This document shows, one piece after another, positions 41,589 to 50,498 of a DNA stretch of 64,000 bases (positions are counted from its first letter, which is position 1; the number at the start of each line of letters is the position of its first letter). The stretch is from Leifsonia sp. AK011 (GTDB taxonomy: Bacteria; Actinomycetota; Actinomycetes; Actinomycetales; Microbacteriaceae). Where the stretch lies: contig NZ_JACCCH010000001.1 in assembly GCF_013410945.1 (NCBI RefSeq), positions 1,364,001 to 1,428,000 of the forward strand. Reading direction: 5' to 3'. The notes below the pieces were generated by a model. That model was not told the DNA's origin and made no database searches. It worked only from the letters and a program-made list of their open reading frames with translations. Position numbers and translations under genes: made by a program.

Positions 41589-42686
41589 GTGTCTGAGTCT
41601 CCGACGGAGAATACGCTCCGCGCTCCCATTGCCCGATCCGAGGTCCAGGCCAGATACGTCGAGGCCTACGCCCACCTTCTTGCGGAGGTCACGGGCTCTG
41701 GCCTCATGAATCGCCGGTACGGCTGGTACTTCGGCCGTTCGCTCGTCCTGACCGCCCTCTTCGCCGCCTGCTTCGCTGGTCTGTTCTGGCTCGGTACAGG
41801 GCCGATCCAGCTTCTTGTTGCAGTCGCGTTCGGGATACTCTTCACGCAGGCCGCCTTCCTCGGGCACGACGCTGCACACCGCCAGATCTTCGAGTCGGGC
41901 AAGAACAACGAGTGGGCAGCGCGCATCCTCAGCACAGTGGTCGTCGGCCTCAGCTACGGCTGGTGGATGAACAAGCACGGCAGGCACCACGCCAACCCGA
42001 ACAAGATCGGCAAAGACGGCGACATTGCGCCGGGAGTCCTCGTGTTCGTGCCGGCGGATGCTCGGCGTCGCTCGGGGCTGGGCGGCTGGTTCATCGCTCG
42101 CCAACACTGGTTCTTCTTCCCGCTACTCACCCTGGCGGGGCTCGACCTGCACATCAACGCACTCAGGGCGGTCGCGGGAGCTGAGGTAGTGAAACACCGA
42201 ACTGTCGAGGTCGTGCTGCTGGGCATCCGTCTCATTGGATTCCCCGTGCTCGTCACCCTCGCCATCGGGCCGTTGTGGGCTCTGGCATTCCTTGTCGTCC
42301 AGGTCGCCGTCTTCGGTGTCTACATGGGGAGCAGCTTCGCGCCCAACCACAAGGGCATGCCGATCGTGCCTTCGGATCTCTCGATCGACTTCCTGCGCCG
42401 CCAGACGCTGATGTCCCGCAACATCAGCGGAGGCATCCCGGTCGCCATGGGAATGGGCGGACTGAACTACCAGATCGAGCATCACCTGTTCCCGACGATG
42501 CCGAGCGCCAACCTCGGCAGGGCCCGGGCCATCGTTAAGCCGTACTGCGAGCAGGAGGGTATCTCCTATTCGGAGACGACACTCCTCGACTCGTACCGGA
42601 TCGTGCTCAGCTACTTGCAGGAGGTGGGGCTCGGCCACGCCGATCCCTTCGAGTGCCCCCTCGTGAACCAGCTGCGGATTCCTTAG
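41589..42686 (+). CDS. Membrane fatty acid (acyl-lipid/acyl-CoA) desaturase
   Basis: A 365-residue di-iron membrane desaturase. The three histidine boxes are complete: HDAAH (in FLGHDAAHRQIF), HGRHH (in NKHGRHHANPNK) and QIEHH (in LNYQIEHHLFPTMP). The QxxHH third box is typical of front-end / linoleoyl-type desaturases. Four membrane helices flank the boxes. It introduces a double bond into acyl chains using O2 and electrons from a redox partner that is not encoded nearby. Cold or membrane-fluidity adaptation is the usual context. Confidence 0.86.
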   Translation: MSESPTENTLRAPIARSEVQARYVEAYAHLLAEVTGSGLMNRRYGWYFGRSLVLTALFAACFAGLFWLGTGPIQLLVAVAFGILFTQAAFLGHDAAHRQIFESGKNNEWAARILSTVVVGLSYGWWMNKHGRHHANPNKIGKDGDIAPGVLVFVPADARRRSGLGGWFIARQHWFFFPLLTLAGLDLHINALRAVAGAEVVKHRTVEVVLLGIRLIGFPVLVTLAIGPLWALAFLVVQVAVFGVYMGSSFAPNHKGMPIVPSDLSIDFLRRQTLMSRNISGGIPVAMGMGGLNYQIEHHLFPTMPSANLGRARAIVKPYCEQEGISYSETTLLDSYRIVLSYLQEVGLGHADPFECPLVNQLRIP

Positions 42687-42744
42687 CGGTTCCAGCTCGT
42701 TCGCCGCTGATGCGGTTCGCGCAGTGCGCACTGTGCACGGGGGC

Positions 42745-45249
42745 TCACGGCGAAGGCGAGCCCTCCACCGGTCGTTCACGCTCGAGCGCCGAGCCTTCGA
42801 TGTCGACGTTGGGAAGGACCCGCTCGAGCCAGCGCGGAAGCCACCAGGCGGCACCTCCGAGGAGGTGCATGAGCGCGGGCATGAGAAGTATCCGCACGAC
42901 GAATGCATCGAGCAGTACACCGAACGCGAGTCCGAACCCTATCGATCGGATGATCGTGGATTCCGAGAAGATGAACCCTCCGAACACACTCACCATGATG
43001 AGTGCGGCCGCGATGACGACCGAGCGTCCTGCCTTGAATCCCTGCATGACCGCTAGCCGGGCGGGTGCTCCGTGGACATACGCCTCTCGCATGCCCGAAG
43101 CGAGGAAGAGCTGGTAGTCCATGGCCAGTCCGAACAGGATGCCGACCAGAATGACGGGGAGGAAGCTGAGGATGGGGCCGGTGTTGTGAAGGCCGATGAG
43201 CGAGGCACCCCACCCGAACTGGAACACGGCCACGATGAGTCCATACGTGGCGAACAGCGACAGCACGAACCCGCCTGTCGCGATGAGGGGCACGAGGAGA
43301 GACCGGAACACCACGATCATGATGAGGAGCGATAGGCCCACAACGACAACGAGGTAGATCGGTAGTACGTCAGCGAGTGCCTCGGAGATATCGATGTTGA
43401 TGGCAGCTTGGCCCGCTACGCCGAGGGTGATGTCGCCGTCAACGGGAGGGAGGGACCGGATGTCCTGCACGAGCTTCTCGGTGGAGGCGCTGTTCGGGCC
43501 TTCGGTCGGTATCACCTGGAACGCAATAAGGGTGTTGTCGTCGGACGTCGCGACGGGCGCGAGGGCCTGTACAGATTCCTGATCGTCAAGCGTCTGAGCG
43601 ATATCTACTTGCGTCTGGAGGAGATCGTCGTCGTCAAGTCCTTCCGGAACGCTGGCGACGACCAGGAGCGGACCGTTGGCCCCTGCACCGAACTCCTGGT
43701 CGATGATCTCGTAGGCGCGGAAGCTCGTGGAGTCGGCGGGCTCGCTCGAGCCATCGGGGAGTCCCAGCCGCATGGACATCGCAGGTATCGCGATGACGAG
43801 GAGAGTCGCGACGGCGATCAGCGTCGTGACCACGGCGCGGACGGTTGACATCGGCTTGACTGTGCTCGCATTGTGGCGATGGTGTCCGATGGCTCTGCGC
43901 TTTCGACTGGTCAAGAGTCGCGTGCCGACCAGGCCAAGAATGGCGGGCGCAAGTGTGATCGCCACGAGTACGGCGATCGTGACGCATACCGCGCCGACGG
44001 TGCCCATGAGCCCGAGGAACGGCACGCCCGTGACGTTGAGAGCGAGCAGGGCGACGATGACCGTCGAGCCGGCGAACACCACGGCTGTGCCCGAGGTGCC
44101 CGTCGCAAGACCAATCGACTCGCGAACCGGGACGCCTGAGAGCACCTGCTTGCGGTGACGGTTGACGATGAAGAGTGAGTAGTCGATGCCGACGGCGAGG
44201 CCGAGCATCACCCCAAGAACGGGCGTGACTGAAGCCATATCGACGACACCGGAGAATGCCAGGGATGCCGTCACACCCACGCCCACACCGACGAGGGCGG
44301 TCACGATGGGGAGCGCCGCGCCGATGATCGAGCCGAGCATCACGATGAGGACGATTGCGGCGAACACGAGCCCTACGGCCTCGCCAACCCCAAAGATCTC
44401 CGGGACGCCCTGAGCGATGTCCGTGCCGAAGTCGACCGTCGTGCCCTCCACGGGCGAGTCGCGGAAGTGTGCGATGGTGGCCTGCTTCACCTCCTCTGGC
44501 AGGTTCAAACGCGGCTCGCTGTACATCACGTTCACGATCGCTGTCGAACCATCAGCCGAGACGACGCTGATGCCGTCGGCAAAGTCGAGCAGCTGCTGAC
44601 CGAGCTGCGCTTCTGCTTCACCCTCGTCGAGCTGCTCCCGGCTGGCGTCAAGCTGTGACTGCTGTTGCTCGAGCGCAGCCAGTTGGGCGTCGATCTGCTG
44701 TTGCTGTGCGTCGAGCGCCGCGAACTGGGCTTCCGGCGCGCCTGAAGCCTCCGCCTGAGTGCGTGCGGCGTCGAGTTGCTGTTGGCCAGCGTCCAACTGG
44801 GCTCGACCAGCGTCAAGCTGTGCCTGGCCATCGTCGATCTGGGTTCGGGCATCGGCAAGCTGCTGCCGGGCGTCGGCAAGTTGCTGCGCTTGGTCTGCCT
44901 GCTGCTCGGAAGCAGCGAAGGGGTCGATGACGTCGGCGACCTCGTCCAGTTCCTTCGCGCTCGCGGCGAGGTCTGAGATCGCACCAATCTGTGCATCGGT
45001 GAAGGGAGAACCATCGGCCGTCTGGTAGACCACAGTGCCCGTCCCACCCGACGTGTCGGGGAGCTTGTCGGCAAGTTCATCGATCACCGCGCCGGAGGCG
45101 GTACCGGGGATGTCGAAGCTATTGCTGAGCGTCCCACCGAAACCGAGGAACGCGGCTACCGCGAGCCCGAGGATGACGATCCACGAGACGATAACCGTCC
45201 AGGCGCGGCGAGCAGCGAACGATCCAACACGGAAGAGCAGAGCGGCCAT
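42745..45249 (-). CDS. MMPL-family (RND) membrane transporter
   Basis: An 834-residue exporter with two repeats of about six helices. TM4-type motifs include GIDYSLFIVNRHR in the first half and AMDYQLFLASGMREAY in the second. The first extracellular loop (about residues 110-205) is a long coiled coil built on seven-residue units such as QLADARQ, QLDAGRA, QLDAGQQ and QLDAART. Such proteins export lipids or hydrophobic drugs. The ATG at 45249 follows TATGAT (45256-45261) by six bases; the divergent TetR gene and palindrome suggest drug- or lipid-responsive repression. Confidence 0.87.
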   Translation of the reverse strand: MAALLFRVGSFAARRAWTVIVSWIVILGLAVAAFLGFGGTLSNSFDIPGTASGAVIDELADKLPDTSGGTGTVVYQTADGSPFTDAQIGAISDLAASAKELDEVADVIDPFAASEQQADQAQQLADARQQLADARTQIDDGQAQLDAGRAQLDAGQQQLDAARTQAEASGAPEAQFAALDAQQQQIDAQLAALEQQQSQLDASREQLDEGEAEAQLGQQLLDFADGISVVSADGSTAIVNVMYSEPRLNLPEEVKQATIAHFRDSPVEGTTVDFGTDIAQGVPEIFGVGEAVGLVFAAIVLIVMLGSIIGAALPIVTALVGVGVGVTASLAFSGVVDMASVTPVLGVMLGLAVGIDYSLFIVNRHRKQVLSGVPVRESIGLATGTSGTAVVFAGSTVIVALLALNVTGVPFLGLMGTVGAVCVTIAVLVAITLAPAILGLVGTRLLTSRKRRAIGHHRHNASTVKPMSTVRAVVTTLIAVATLLVIAIPAMSMRLGLPDGSSEPADSTSFRAYEIIDQEFGAGANGPLLVVASVPEGLDDDDLLQTQVDIAQTLDDQESVQALAPVATSDDNTLIAFQVIPTEGPNSASTEKLVQDIRSLPPVDGDITLGVAGQAAINIDISEALADVLPIYLVVVVGLSLLIMIVVFRSLLVPLIATGGFVLSLFATYGLIVAVFQFGWGASLIGLHNTGPILSFLPVILVGILFGLAMDYQLFLASGMREAYVHGAPARLAVMQGFKAGRSVVIAAALIMVSVFGGFIFSESTIIRSIGFGLAFGVLLDAFVVRILLMPALMHLLGGAAWWLPRWLERVLPNVDIEGSALERERPVEGSPSP

Positions 45250-45260
45250 GCGCTAATCAT

Positions 45261-45274
45261 ACGATACGTCTCGT
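45261..45274. promoter_or_regulatory. Candidate TetR operator between MMPL and tetR genes
   Basis: ACGATACGTCTCGT is a palindrome in 12 of 14 positions. It overlaps the last base of the predicted MMPL -10 box (45256-45261) and lies upstream of the TetR gene's own -10 box (TATCCT, 45289-45294), so one bound dimer could repress the exporter and limit its own synthesis. Confidence 0.55.
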
Positions 45275-45300
45275 CTAGAGCATGTAGATATCCTGTGCAG

Positions 45301-45879
45301 ATGAACGAGCACCGAGCTGGCCCGGTCCGCAGCGCCGCCGCACGCGAAGCCATACTGGAGGCGACCGCCCGCCTGTTCCACTCCGTGGGCTACGAGCACC
45401 TCACGATCGAAGGGATCGCCAGGGAAGCTGGTGTGGGTAAGCAGACCATCTATCGCTGGTGGTCGTCGCGGGGCGCTCTCATCGCCGAGTGCCTCACCGA
45501 CGGCAGACTCCTTCCCCTCGAGTTTGAGGTGCCGAACACCGGCGATGTGCACGCTGACGTGAATACGTGGCTCGATCACATCCTGTCGGTCGTGAGCGCG
45601 CCCGGCGGCGCCGCGCTCTTGCGCTCCCTCGTGGCGGCTGCAGCCGACGATCCCGTCGTTGGTGATCACCTCGGCGCGGCCCTTGGCGTCAACCGCTACC
45701 TCAGCACGCGGCTCGCAGGGGCGGTGCGCGACGGCCAGCTTCCGCCCGAGGCCCCGGTCGACCAACTCGGCAACGCCATCCTCGGCGCCATCATCGTCAC
45801 TTCGCTCAGCGGTGCATCGGAGGACTCCGCCTCCATACGGGACCTGGTGAGTTTCGTGCTTCGTCCCGTTGCTCCGTGA
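45301..45879 (+). CDS. TetR-family transcriptional regulator
   Basis: A 192-residue repressor. The helix-turn-helix reads AARLFHSVGYEHLTIEGIAR (with one residue changed: TARLFHSVGY) and AGVGKQTIYRWWSSRGAL; the ligand domain follows (LDHILSVVSAPGGAALLRSL). ATG 45301 is preferred to GTG 45295 because TATCCT lies exactly six bases before it. It is divergent from the MMPL exporter with a 51-base gap containing a palindrome, a classic local repressor layout. Confidence 0.87.
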   Translation: MNEHRAGPVRSAAAREAILEATARLFHSVGYEHLTIEGIAREAGVGKQTIYRWWSSRGALIAECLTDGRLLPLEFEVPNTGDVHADVNTWLDHILSVVSAPGGAALLRSLVAAAADDPVVGDHLGAALGVNRYLSTRLAGAVRDGQLPPEAPVDQLGNAILGAIIVTSLSGASEDSASIRDLVSFVLRPVAP

Positions 45880-45954
45880 GGACGGGTCCTGGTTCCTCCG
45901 GCCTGGCCACCGCGTGATGCCCGCCATGTACCCCGCCGCAGGTAGTCTGAATCC

Positions 45955-47259
45955 GTGATGTGGAGCCCTCGCCTGACGTTTGCCGGTCTCGGTCTGGGCA
46001 TCCTGATTCTCGCCGGATGCGCCCCGCTCGCGCCGTCCGCAGACCAGGAGCTCGTGCGGGTTCCCGCCGATGCGCCGACGATCTCGGAGGCGATGGAGCG
46101 CGTGGCTCCCGGCGGCGTCGTGCTCGTCGCCCCCGGCACCTACACGGAGTCTGTGACCATCGCCACGGACGACGTGACCCTCCGCGGCGAGGACCGCAAC
46201 ACCGTGATCATCGACGGGGAGGGTCGTCGCAGCCAGGGCGTGCTGGTGATCGCCGACGGGGTGACCGTGGAGAATCTCACCGTCACGAGCCACACGTTCA
46301 ATGGCGTGCTCGTCACCGGGCTCCACGACGGCACCAACGCGCAGGCTCACGGCGTTGACGGGTACGAGGGGCTCGACACCGAGAAGTACCCGCCGCTCCA
46401 GCGTTTCGCGATCAGCCACGTCACCGCGTACAACAACGGGCTCTACGGCATCTACGCCTTCGACGCCCAGCACGGCACGATCACCGACTCCTACGCTTCG
46501 GGTTCTGCGGATTCGGGTTTCTACGTGGGCCAGTGTCAGGAGTGCGACATCGTCGTGAGCGGCAATACGGCCGAGAACAACGCGATCGGTTTCGAGAACG
46601 CCAACGCGAGCGACTCCCTCTCGATCGTCGGCAACCGCTGGTCGGGCAACCGGGTCGGGATGACCCTCATCTCCAACTATCAGGAGGCCTTCGTCCCGCA
46701 GCGGGACAATCTCGTCGTCGGCAACCTCGTGTCGGAGAACGTCTCGTCGGAGTCGCCGAGCCAGGCCGACGGTGCTTTCGGCATCGGCATTGGCATCGCG
46801 GGTGGCCAGGACAACCTTCTGCAACGGAACCGGATCGAGGGCAATGCCTACGCGGGCGTGGCGATCGCGAACGCCGAGGACATTCCTGCCTCGGAGAACC
46901 AGCTCATCGACAACGAGTTCGGCTCCAACGGTGTGGATGTCGCGGACACCTCCGCCACCCGTGCTCCGGGGATCGGCACGTGCATCCGTGGCGGTGTGGT
47001 GGCGAGCATCCTGCCCGAGGCACTCGCGGCGAGCCCGTGCCAGTCGGGGCTTGAGCTCGTGGGAGCAGACCCGGGCGCGATGCCAGACCTCGACGTGCCG
47101 CCGGGCGTCTCGTTCCTGTCGATCGCCGCGCCGCCGCCCCAGCCGAGCCTCGCCGTCTCGGATGCCGCACCCGCTCGCCTGCCTGACAGTGTGGGCGAGG
47201 TCGATCTCGACGACTATCCGCTGCCGGGTGCGGACTTCCTCGCGCGGAACTCACGGTGA
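45955..47259 (+). CDS. Right-handed beta-helix lipoprotein (NosD-like)
   Basis: A 434-residue protein with a lipobox signal peptide (LGILILAGCAPL) and PbH1 repeats characteristic of a right-handed parallel beta-helix: TISEAMERVAPGGVVLVAPG, GVTVENLTVTSHTFNGVLV, NNGLYGIYAFDAQHGTITDS, NTAENNAIGFENANASDSLS and RIEGNAYAGVAIANAED. A QCQECD motif has two cysteines. GTG 45955 fits TAGTCT (45943-45948) with a six-base spacer. The stop overlaps the start of the Dyp peroxidase (GTGA), so both are exported and probably act together outside the membrane. Confidence 0.8.
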   Translation: MMWSPRLTFAGLGLGILILAGCAPLAPSADQELVRVPADAPTISEAMERVAPGGVVLVAPGTYTESVTIATDDVTLRGEDRNTVIIDGEGRRSQGVLVIADGVTVENLTVTSHTFNGVLVTGLHDGTNAQAHGVDGYEGLDTEKYPPLQRFAISHVTAYNNGLYGIYAFDAQHGTITDSYASGSADSGFYVGQCQECDIVVSGNTAENNAIGFENANASDSLSIVGNRWSGNRVGMTLISNYQEAFVPQRDNLVVGNLVSENVSSESPSQADGAFGIGIGIAGGQDNLLQRNRIEGNAYAGVAIANAEDIPASENQLIDNEFGSNGVDVADTSATRAPGIGTCIRGGVVASILPEALAASPCQSGLELVGADPGAMPDLDVPPGVSFLSIAAPPPQPSLAVSDAAPARLPDSVGEVDLDDYPLPGADFLARNSR

Positions 47260-48413
47260 CCGAACTCTCCCGACGGCAGCTCCTCGGGTCGCTCGTCGCG
47301 ACCGGTGTGGGCGCTGCAGCGGCGGGCGTTGGCGCGACTGTTGCCGTGCAGGCCGCCGTCTCCGCGCAGCCGACGGGTCCGACGGATGCAACGACCCCCG
47401 GCGCACCCGTGGACCCCCGTGGCCCGCACCAGGCGGGCATCACCCGCCCCACCACCCCGCAAACTTTCGGGCTCATCGCCTCCGTGGACCTCGCCGATCC
47501 GACAGACCTCACCTGGCTGGAGCCGCTGGGCACAGGCATTCTCGAGGTCACGTCCATCCCACGAGAGACGTCAGTGGAGATTCCCGATGGTTCTGGCGAC
47601 CTCACGGTCACGGTCGGGCTAGGTCCGCGTATCCTCTCGGATCTCGACGCCGCGCTCCCCGGAGCGGAGGCACTCCCGCAGTTCGCCAAGGACGCAGCGA
47701 TGGATCCCGCCGCGGTCGGCGGCGACCTGCTCCTCGCGCTGTACGCGAGCGATCCGACGGTGCTGGGCGCCGCACTCGAACTCCTCCTCGCGACCGTTCC
47801 TGGGCATACCCCTCGCTGGTCCCAGCACGGGTTCCGGGCTCCCGGTAAGGGCACGGTCGCGCGCAACCCGCTCGGATTCCTCGACGGCGTGATCGTTCCC
47901 CACGGCACGGAGGAGCTCGACGAGAACGTGTGGATCGAGGATGGCGCGGCGAAGGGCGGCACCGTCTGCGTCATCCGCCGACTCGTGCTCGACCGCGCCG
48001 CCTTCGGAGCCCTGGCTGTGGAAGACCAGGAGAAGACGATCGGGCGCTACAAGATCGACGGATCCCCGCTCTCCGGGGGCGACCCGGACGCACAGGTCAA
48101 CCTCACCGCGAAGTCGCCGGATGGAGAGTACCTTGTGCCGGCTCGCGCCCACGCCCGCGCGGCGCATCCCTCGTTCACCGGCAGCGCGCTCATGCTGCGG
48201 CGCGGCTACGCCTTCGACAACGGGGGAGTGGATGCCGGCCTCATGTTCATCTGCTTCCAACGCGACCTGCGTACCTTCGTCGCCACCCAACAGCGTCTCG
48301 ACGAGCGCGACGCGCTCATGGACTTCGCCACCCCGACGGCCAGTGCGAGCTTCCTCATCCTCCCCGGATTCGACGAGAACACCCCGCTCGGCGCCAGCAT
48401 CACCGGGCGGTGA
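47256..48413 (+). CDS. Tat-exported Dyp-type heme peroxidase
   Basis: A 385-residue protein. The N-terminus has a twin-arginine signal (LSRRQLLGSLVATGVGAAAA). The Dyp domain shows the GxxDG motif as NPLGFLDGVIVP, a proximal-ligand region ARAHARAAHPS and the distal Arg region LMLRRGYAFD, ending TASASFLILPGFDENTPLG. Dyp peroxidases use H2O2 to oxidise dyes or heme-related substrates; EfeB in iron uptake is one branch, but no efeU or efeO genes are present. It is coupled to the beta-helix lipoprotein by a four-base overlap. Confidence 0.86.
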   Translation: MTELSRRQLLGSLVATGVGAAAAGVGATVAVQAAVSAQPTGPTDATTPGAPVDPRGPHQAGITRPTTPQTFGLIASVDLADPTDLTWLEPLGTGILEVTSIPRETSVEIPDGSGDLTVTVGLGPRILSDLDAALPGAEALPQFAKDAAMDPAAVGGDLLLALYASDPTVLGAALELLLATVPGHTPRWSQHGFRAPGKGTVARNPLGFLDGVIVPHGTEELDENVWIEDGAAKGGTVCVIRRLVLDRAAFGALAVEDQEKTIGRYKIDGSPLSGGDPDAQVNLTAKSPDGEYLVPARAHARAAHPSFTGSALMLRRGYAFDNGGVDAGLMFICFQRDLRTFVATQQRLDERDALMDFATPTASASFLILPGFDENTPLGASITGR

Positions 48414-48465
48414 TGATAACCCCGTTCGCGGGATTATTCGGGGGCCCTTCTGCGTTACACATGAC

Positions 48466-48858
48466 ATGCAGAAGGTTTATGAGGATGTCGAGTCGGATGC
48501 GGGCGAGGTGACCCGCTACCGCAAGCACGGAAACGGGAAGGGCTACGTCGCGTTGAAGGCGACGGCTCATGCCACCTCCGAGATCGTGGAGACGGCGTAC
48601 GTCGAGCCTGGCGCGGAGATCGCGGCAGGCGTCTACATCGGCGCCGGGAGCTGGATCGACCGTGACGCCTTCGTGGCGGCGGGTGCCTTCATCGGCAGCA
48701 ACGTCCACATCGGTCGGTCGGCCTCGGTCGGGCGCTCGGCCCGTATCGGAAGCGGCAGCCGCATCGGTGATGGCGTTCGCGTCGCCGATGGTGTTCGCAT
48801 CCCGCGGGACTCCGTCGTCCAGGACGACGTGCTCGGTGAGGTCGCCAGGGCCGCGTAG
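48466..48858 (+). CDS. Hexapeptide-repeat (left-handed beta-helix) protein
   Basis: A 130-residue protein. After ~40 residues it runs in hexapeptide steps (AYVEPG-AEIAAG-VYIGAG-SWIDRD-AFVAAG-AFIGSN-VHIGRS-ASVGRS-ARIGSG-SRIGDG), about nine turns of a left-handed beta-helix. Acyltransferases of this fold usually carry extra catalytic parts; none is seen, so the activity is unknown. ATG 48466 is favoured by frame and content. A small hairpin (48417-48436) lies upstream. Confidence 0.65.
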   Translation: MQKVYEDVESDAGEVTRYRKHGNGKGYVALKATAHATSEIVETAYVEPGAEIAAGVYIGAGSWIDRDAFVAAGAFIGSNVHIGRSASVGRSARIGSGSRIGDGVRVADGVRIPRDSVVQDDVLGEVARAA

Positions 48859-48897
48859 GGCTCGGCTCGCGCCGGGGGCGAGGGGTAGATTCGTGTC

Positions 48898-49722
48898 ATG
48901 CGAGAGCTTCAGGCACAGATCATCCAGGCGCTGAACGTCCGTCCGCAGGTGGAGCCTGCCGGCGAGATCGCGAAGCGTGTCGCTTTCCTGCGCGAGTACC
49001 TCGTGGCATCCCATGCCAAGGGTTTCGTGCTGGGCATCAGCGGTGGCCAGGACTCATCCCTCGCGGGTCGGCTGTGCCAGCTCGCCGTTGAGGGCCTGCG
49101 CGCCGAGGGCATCGACGCAACGTTCGTCGCGGTCCGCCTGCCGTACCAGGTGCAGAAGGACGAGGATGACGCGCAGTTGGCGCTCGGATTCATCCAGCCA
49201 GACCGTTCCGTGACGTTCAACATCCACCGCGCCGTCGACGGGTTCGAGGCCGAGTACCTCGATGCCACGGGCGAGGAGATGATCGATTTCACCAAGGGCA
49301 ACGTCAAGGCCCGCGCGCGGATGATTGCGCAGTATGCCCTCGCGGGCCAGGCGGGCTTCCTCGTCGTGGGCACCGATCACGCCGCCGAAGCGGTGACCGG
49401 GTTCTTCACCAAGTTCGGTGACGGAGGGGCGGACCTGCTGCCCCTCACGGGCCTGACGAAGAGCCAGGGCCGCCAGTTGCTCGAGCATCTCGGTGCCCCC
49501 GAGCGTCTGTACCTCAAGGCCCCGACCGCCGACCTCCTCGACGACACCCCAGGCCAGACCGACGAGGCCAACCTCGGTCTCACCTACAGCGATATCGACG
49601 CGTTCCTGCGCGGCGAGGACATCGACGAGTCCGTCGCCGAGGCGATCGAACAGCGCTACCTCGCAACGCGCCACAAGCGCGCGGAGCCCGTGAGCATGTT
49701 CGACGACTGGTGGCGTGCGTGA
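48898..49722 (+). CDS. nadE: NH3-dependent NAD(+) synthetase
   Basis: A 274-residue enzyme that amidates nicotinic acid adenine dinucleotide to NAD with ATP and ammonia. The ATP-pyrophosphatase loop is [13 protein letters not shown]; further family motifs are [52 protein letters not shown] and [15 protein letters not shown]. There is no glutaminase domain, as in E. coli-type NadE. The ATG follows TAGATT (48886-48891) by six bases. The stop overlaps the nitrilase start, and that neighbour is an amidase that could release ammonia (inference). Confidence 0.92.
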   Translation: MRELQAQIIQALNVRPQVEPAGEIAKRVAFLREYLVASHAKGFVLGISGGQDSSLAGRLCQLAVEGLRAEGIDATFVAVRLPYQVQKDEDDAQLALGFIQPDRSVTFNIHRAVDGFEAEYLDATGEEMIDFTKGNVKARARMIAQYALAGQAGFLVVGTDHAAEAVTGFFTKFGDGGADLLPLTGLTKSQGRQLLEHLGAPERLYLKAPTADLLDDTPGQTDEANLGLTYSDIDAFLRGEDIDESVAEAIEQRYLATRHKRAEPVSMFDDWWRA

Positions 49723-50498
49723 GTGCTGTCGCGGTGGCGCAGTTCGCTCCCGGCGACGACCGGCGATCGAACCTCGACGACATCTCGGCGCTGGCCACCG
49801 AAGCGGCCTCTCGCGGGGCGACGCTCGTGGTGTTCCCGGAATACTCGTCGTGGTTCTCGCCAGAGGCCGGGCCCCGGTGGGTGGAGGCAGCTGAGCACCT
49901 CGACGGCCCGTTCGTGGAGCGCCTGGCATCCCTCGCCGCTGAGCTCGGCGTGCACATCGTCGCGGGGATGCTCGAGCATTCGACGGCCGACAAGGTGTCG
50001 AACACCGTCGTGGCTGTCGCGCCGTCCGGCGACCTCGTGGCCACCTACCGCAAGATCCACCTCTACGACGCTTTCGGCCACCGGGAGTCCGACTGGGTCG
50101 CAGCTGGCCCGATCCTGCCGCCCGAGACGTTCGAGTGGGACGGCTTCGTGGTGGGTTTGCAGACCTGCTACGACCTGCGGTTCCCGGAGAGCACGCGCAG
50201 GCTCGTTGACGCCGGTGCGGATCTCGTCGCCGTGCCGTCGGAGTGGGTACGCGGGCCGCTGAAGGAGCACCACTGGCGCACGCTCGTGACCGCTCGCGCG
50301 CTCGAGAACACCATCTACGTGGTTGCTGCCGACCAGGCCCCTCCGATCGGTGTGGGCAACAGCATGGTGGTCGATCCGATGGGCGTCGAGCTCGTCACGG
50401 TCGGTGAGGAGACCGGGGTCGCCGTCGCGCACGTCACAACGGAGCGCATCGCGGCAGTCCGCCAGGTCAATCCGGCCCTGCAGCTCCGACGGCTCTAA
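49719..50498 (+). CDS. Nitrilase-superfamily carbon-nitrogen hydrolase
   Basis: A 259-residue amidase-type enzyme with the Glu-Lys-Cys triad: Glu in [10 protein letters not shown], Lys in [11 protein letters not shown] and Cys in [12 protein letters not shown]. The length and the [10 protein letters not shown] motif resemble Nit1/deaminated-glutathione amidase and similar repair amidases. GTG 49719 overlaps the nadE stop, so the two are co-translated. The substrate is undetermined. Confidence 0.85.
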   Translation: MSAVAVAQFAPGDDRRSNLDDISALATEAASRGATLVVFPEYSSWFSPEAGPRWVEAAEHLDGPFVERLASLAAELGVHIVAGMLEHSTADKVSNTVVAVAPSGDLVATYRKIHLYDAFGHRESDWVAAGPILPPETFEWDGFVVGLQTCYDLRFPESTRRLVDAGADLVAVPSEWVRGPLKEHHWRTLVTARALENTIYVVAADQAPPIGVGNSMVVDPMGVELVTVGEETGVAVAHVTTERIAAVRQVNPALQLRRL

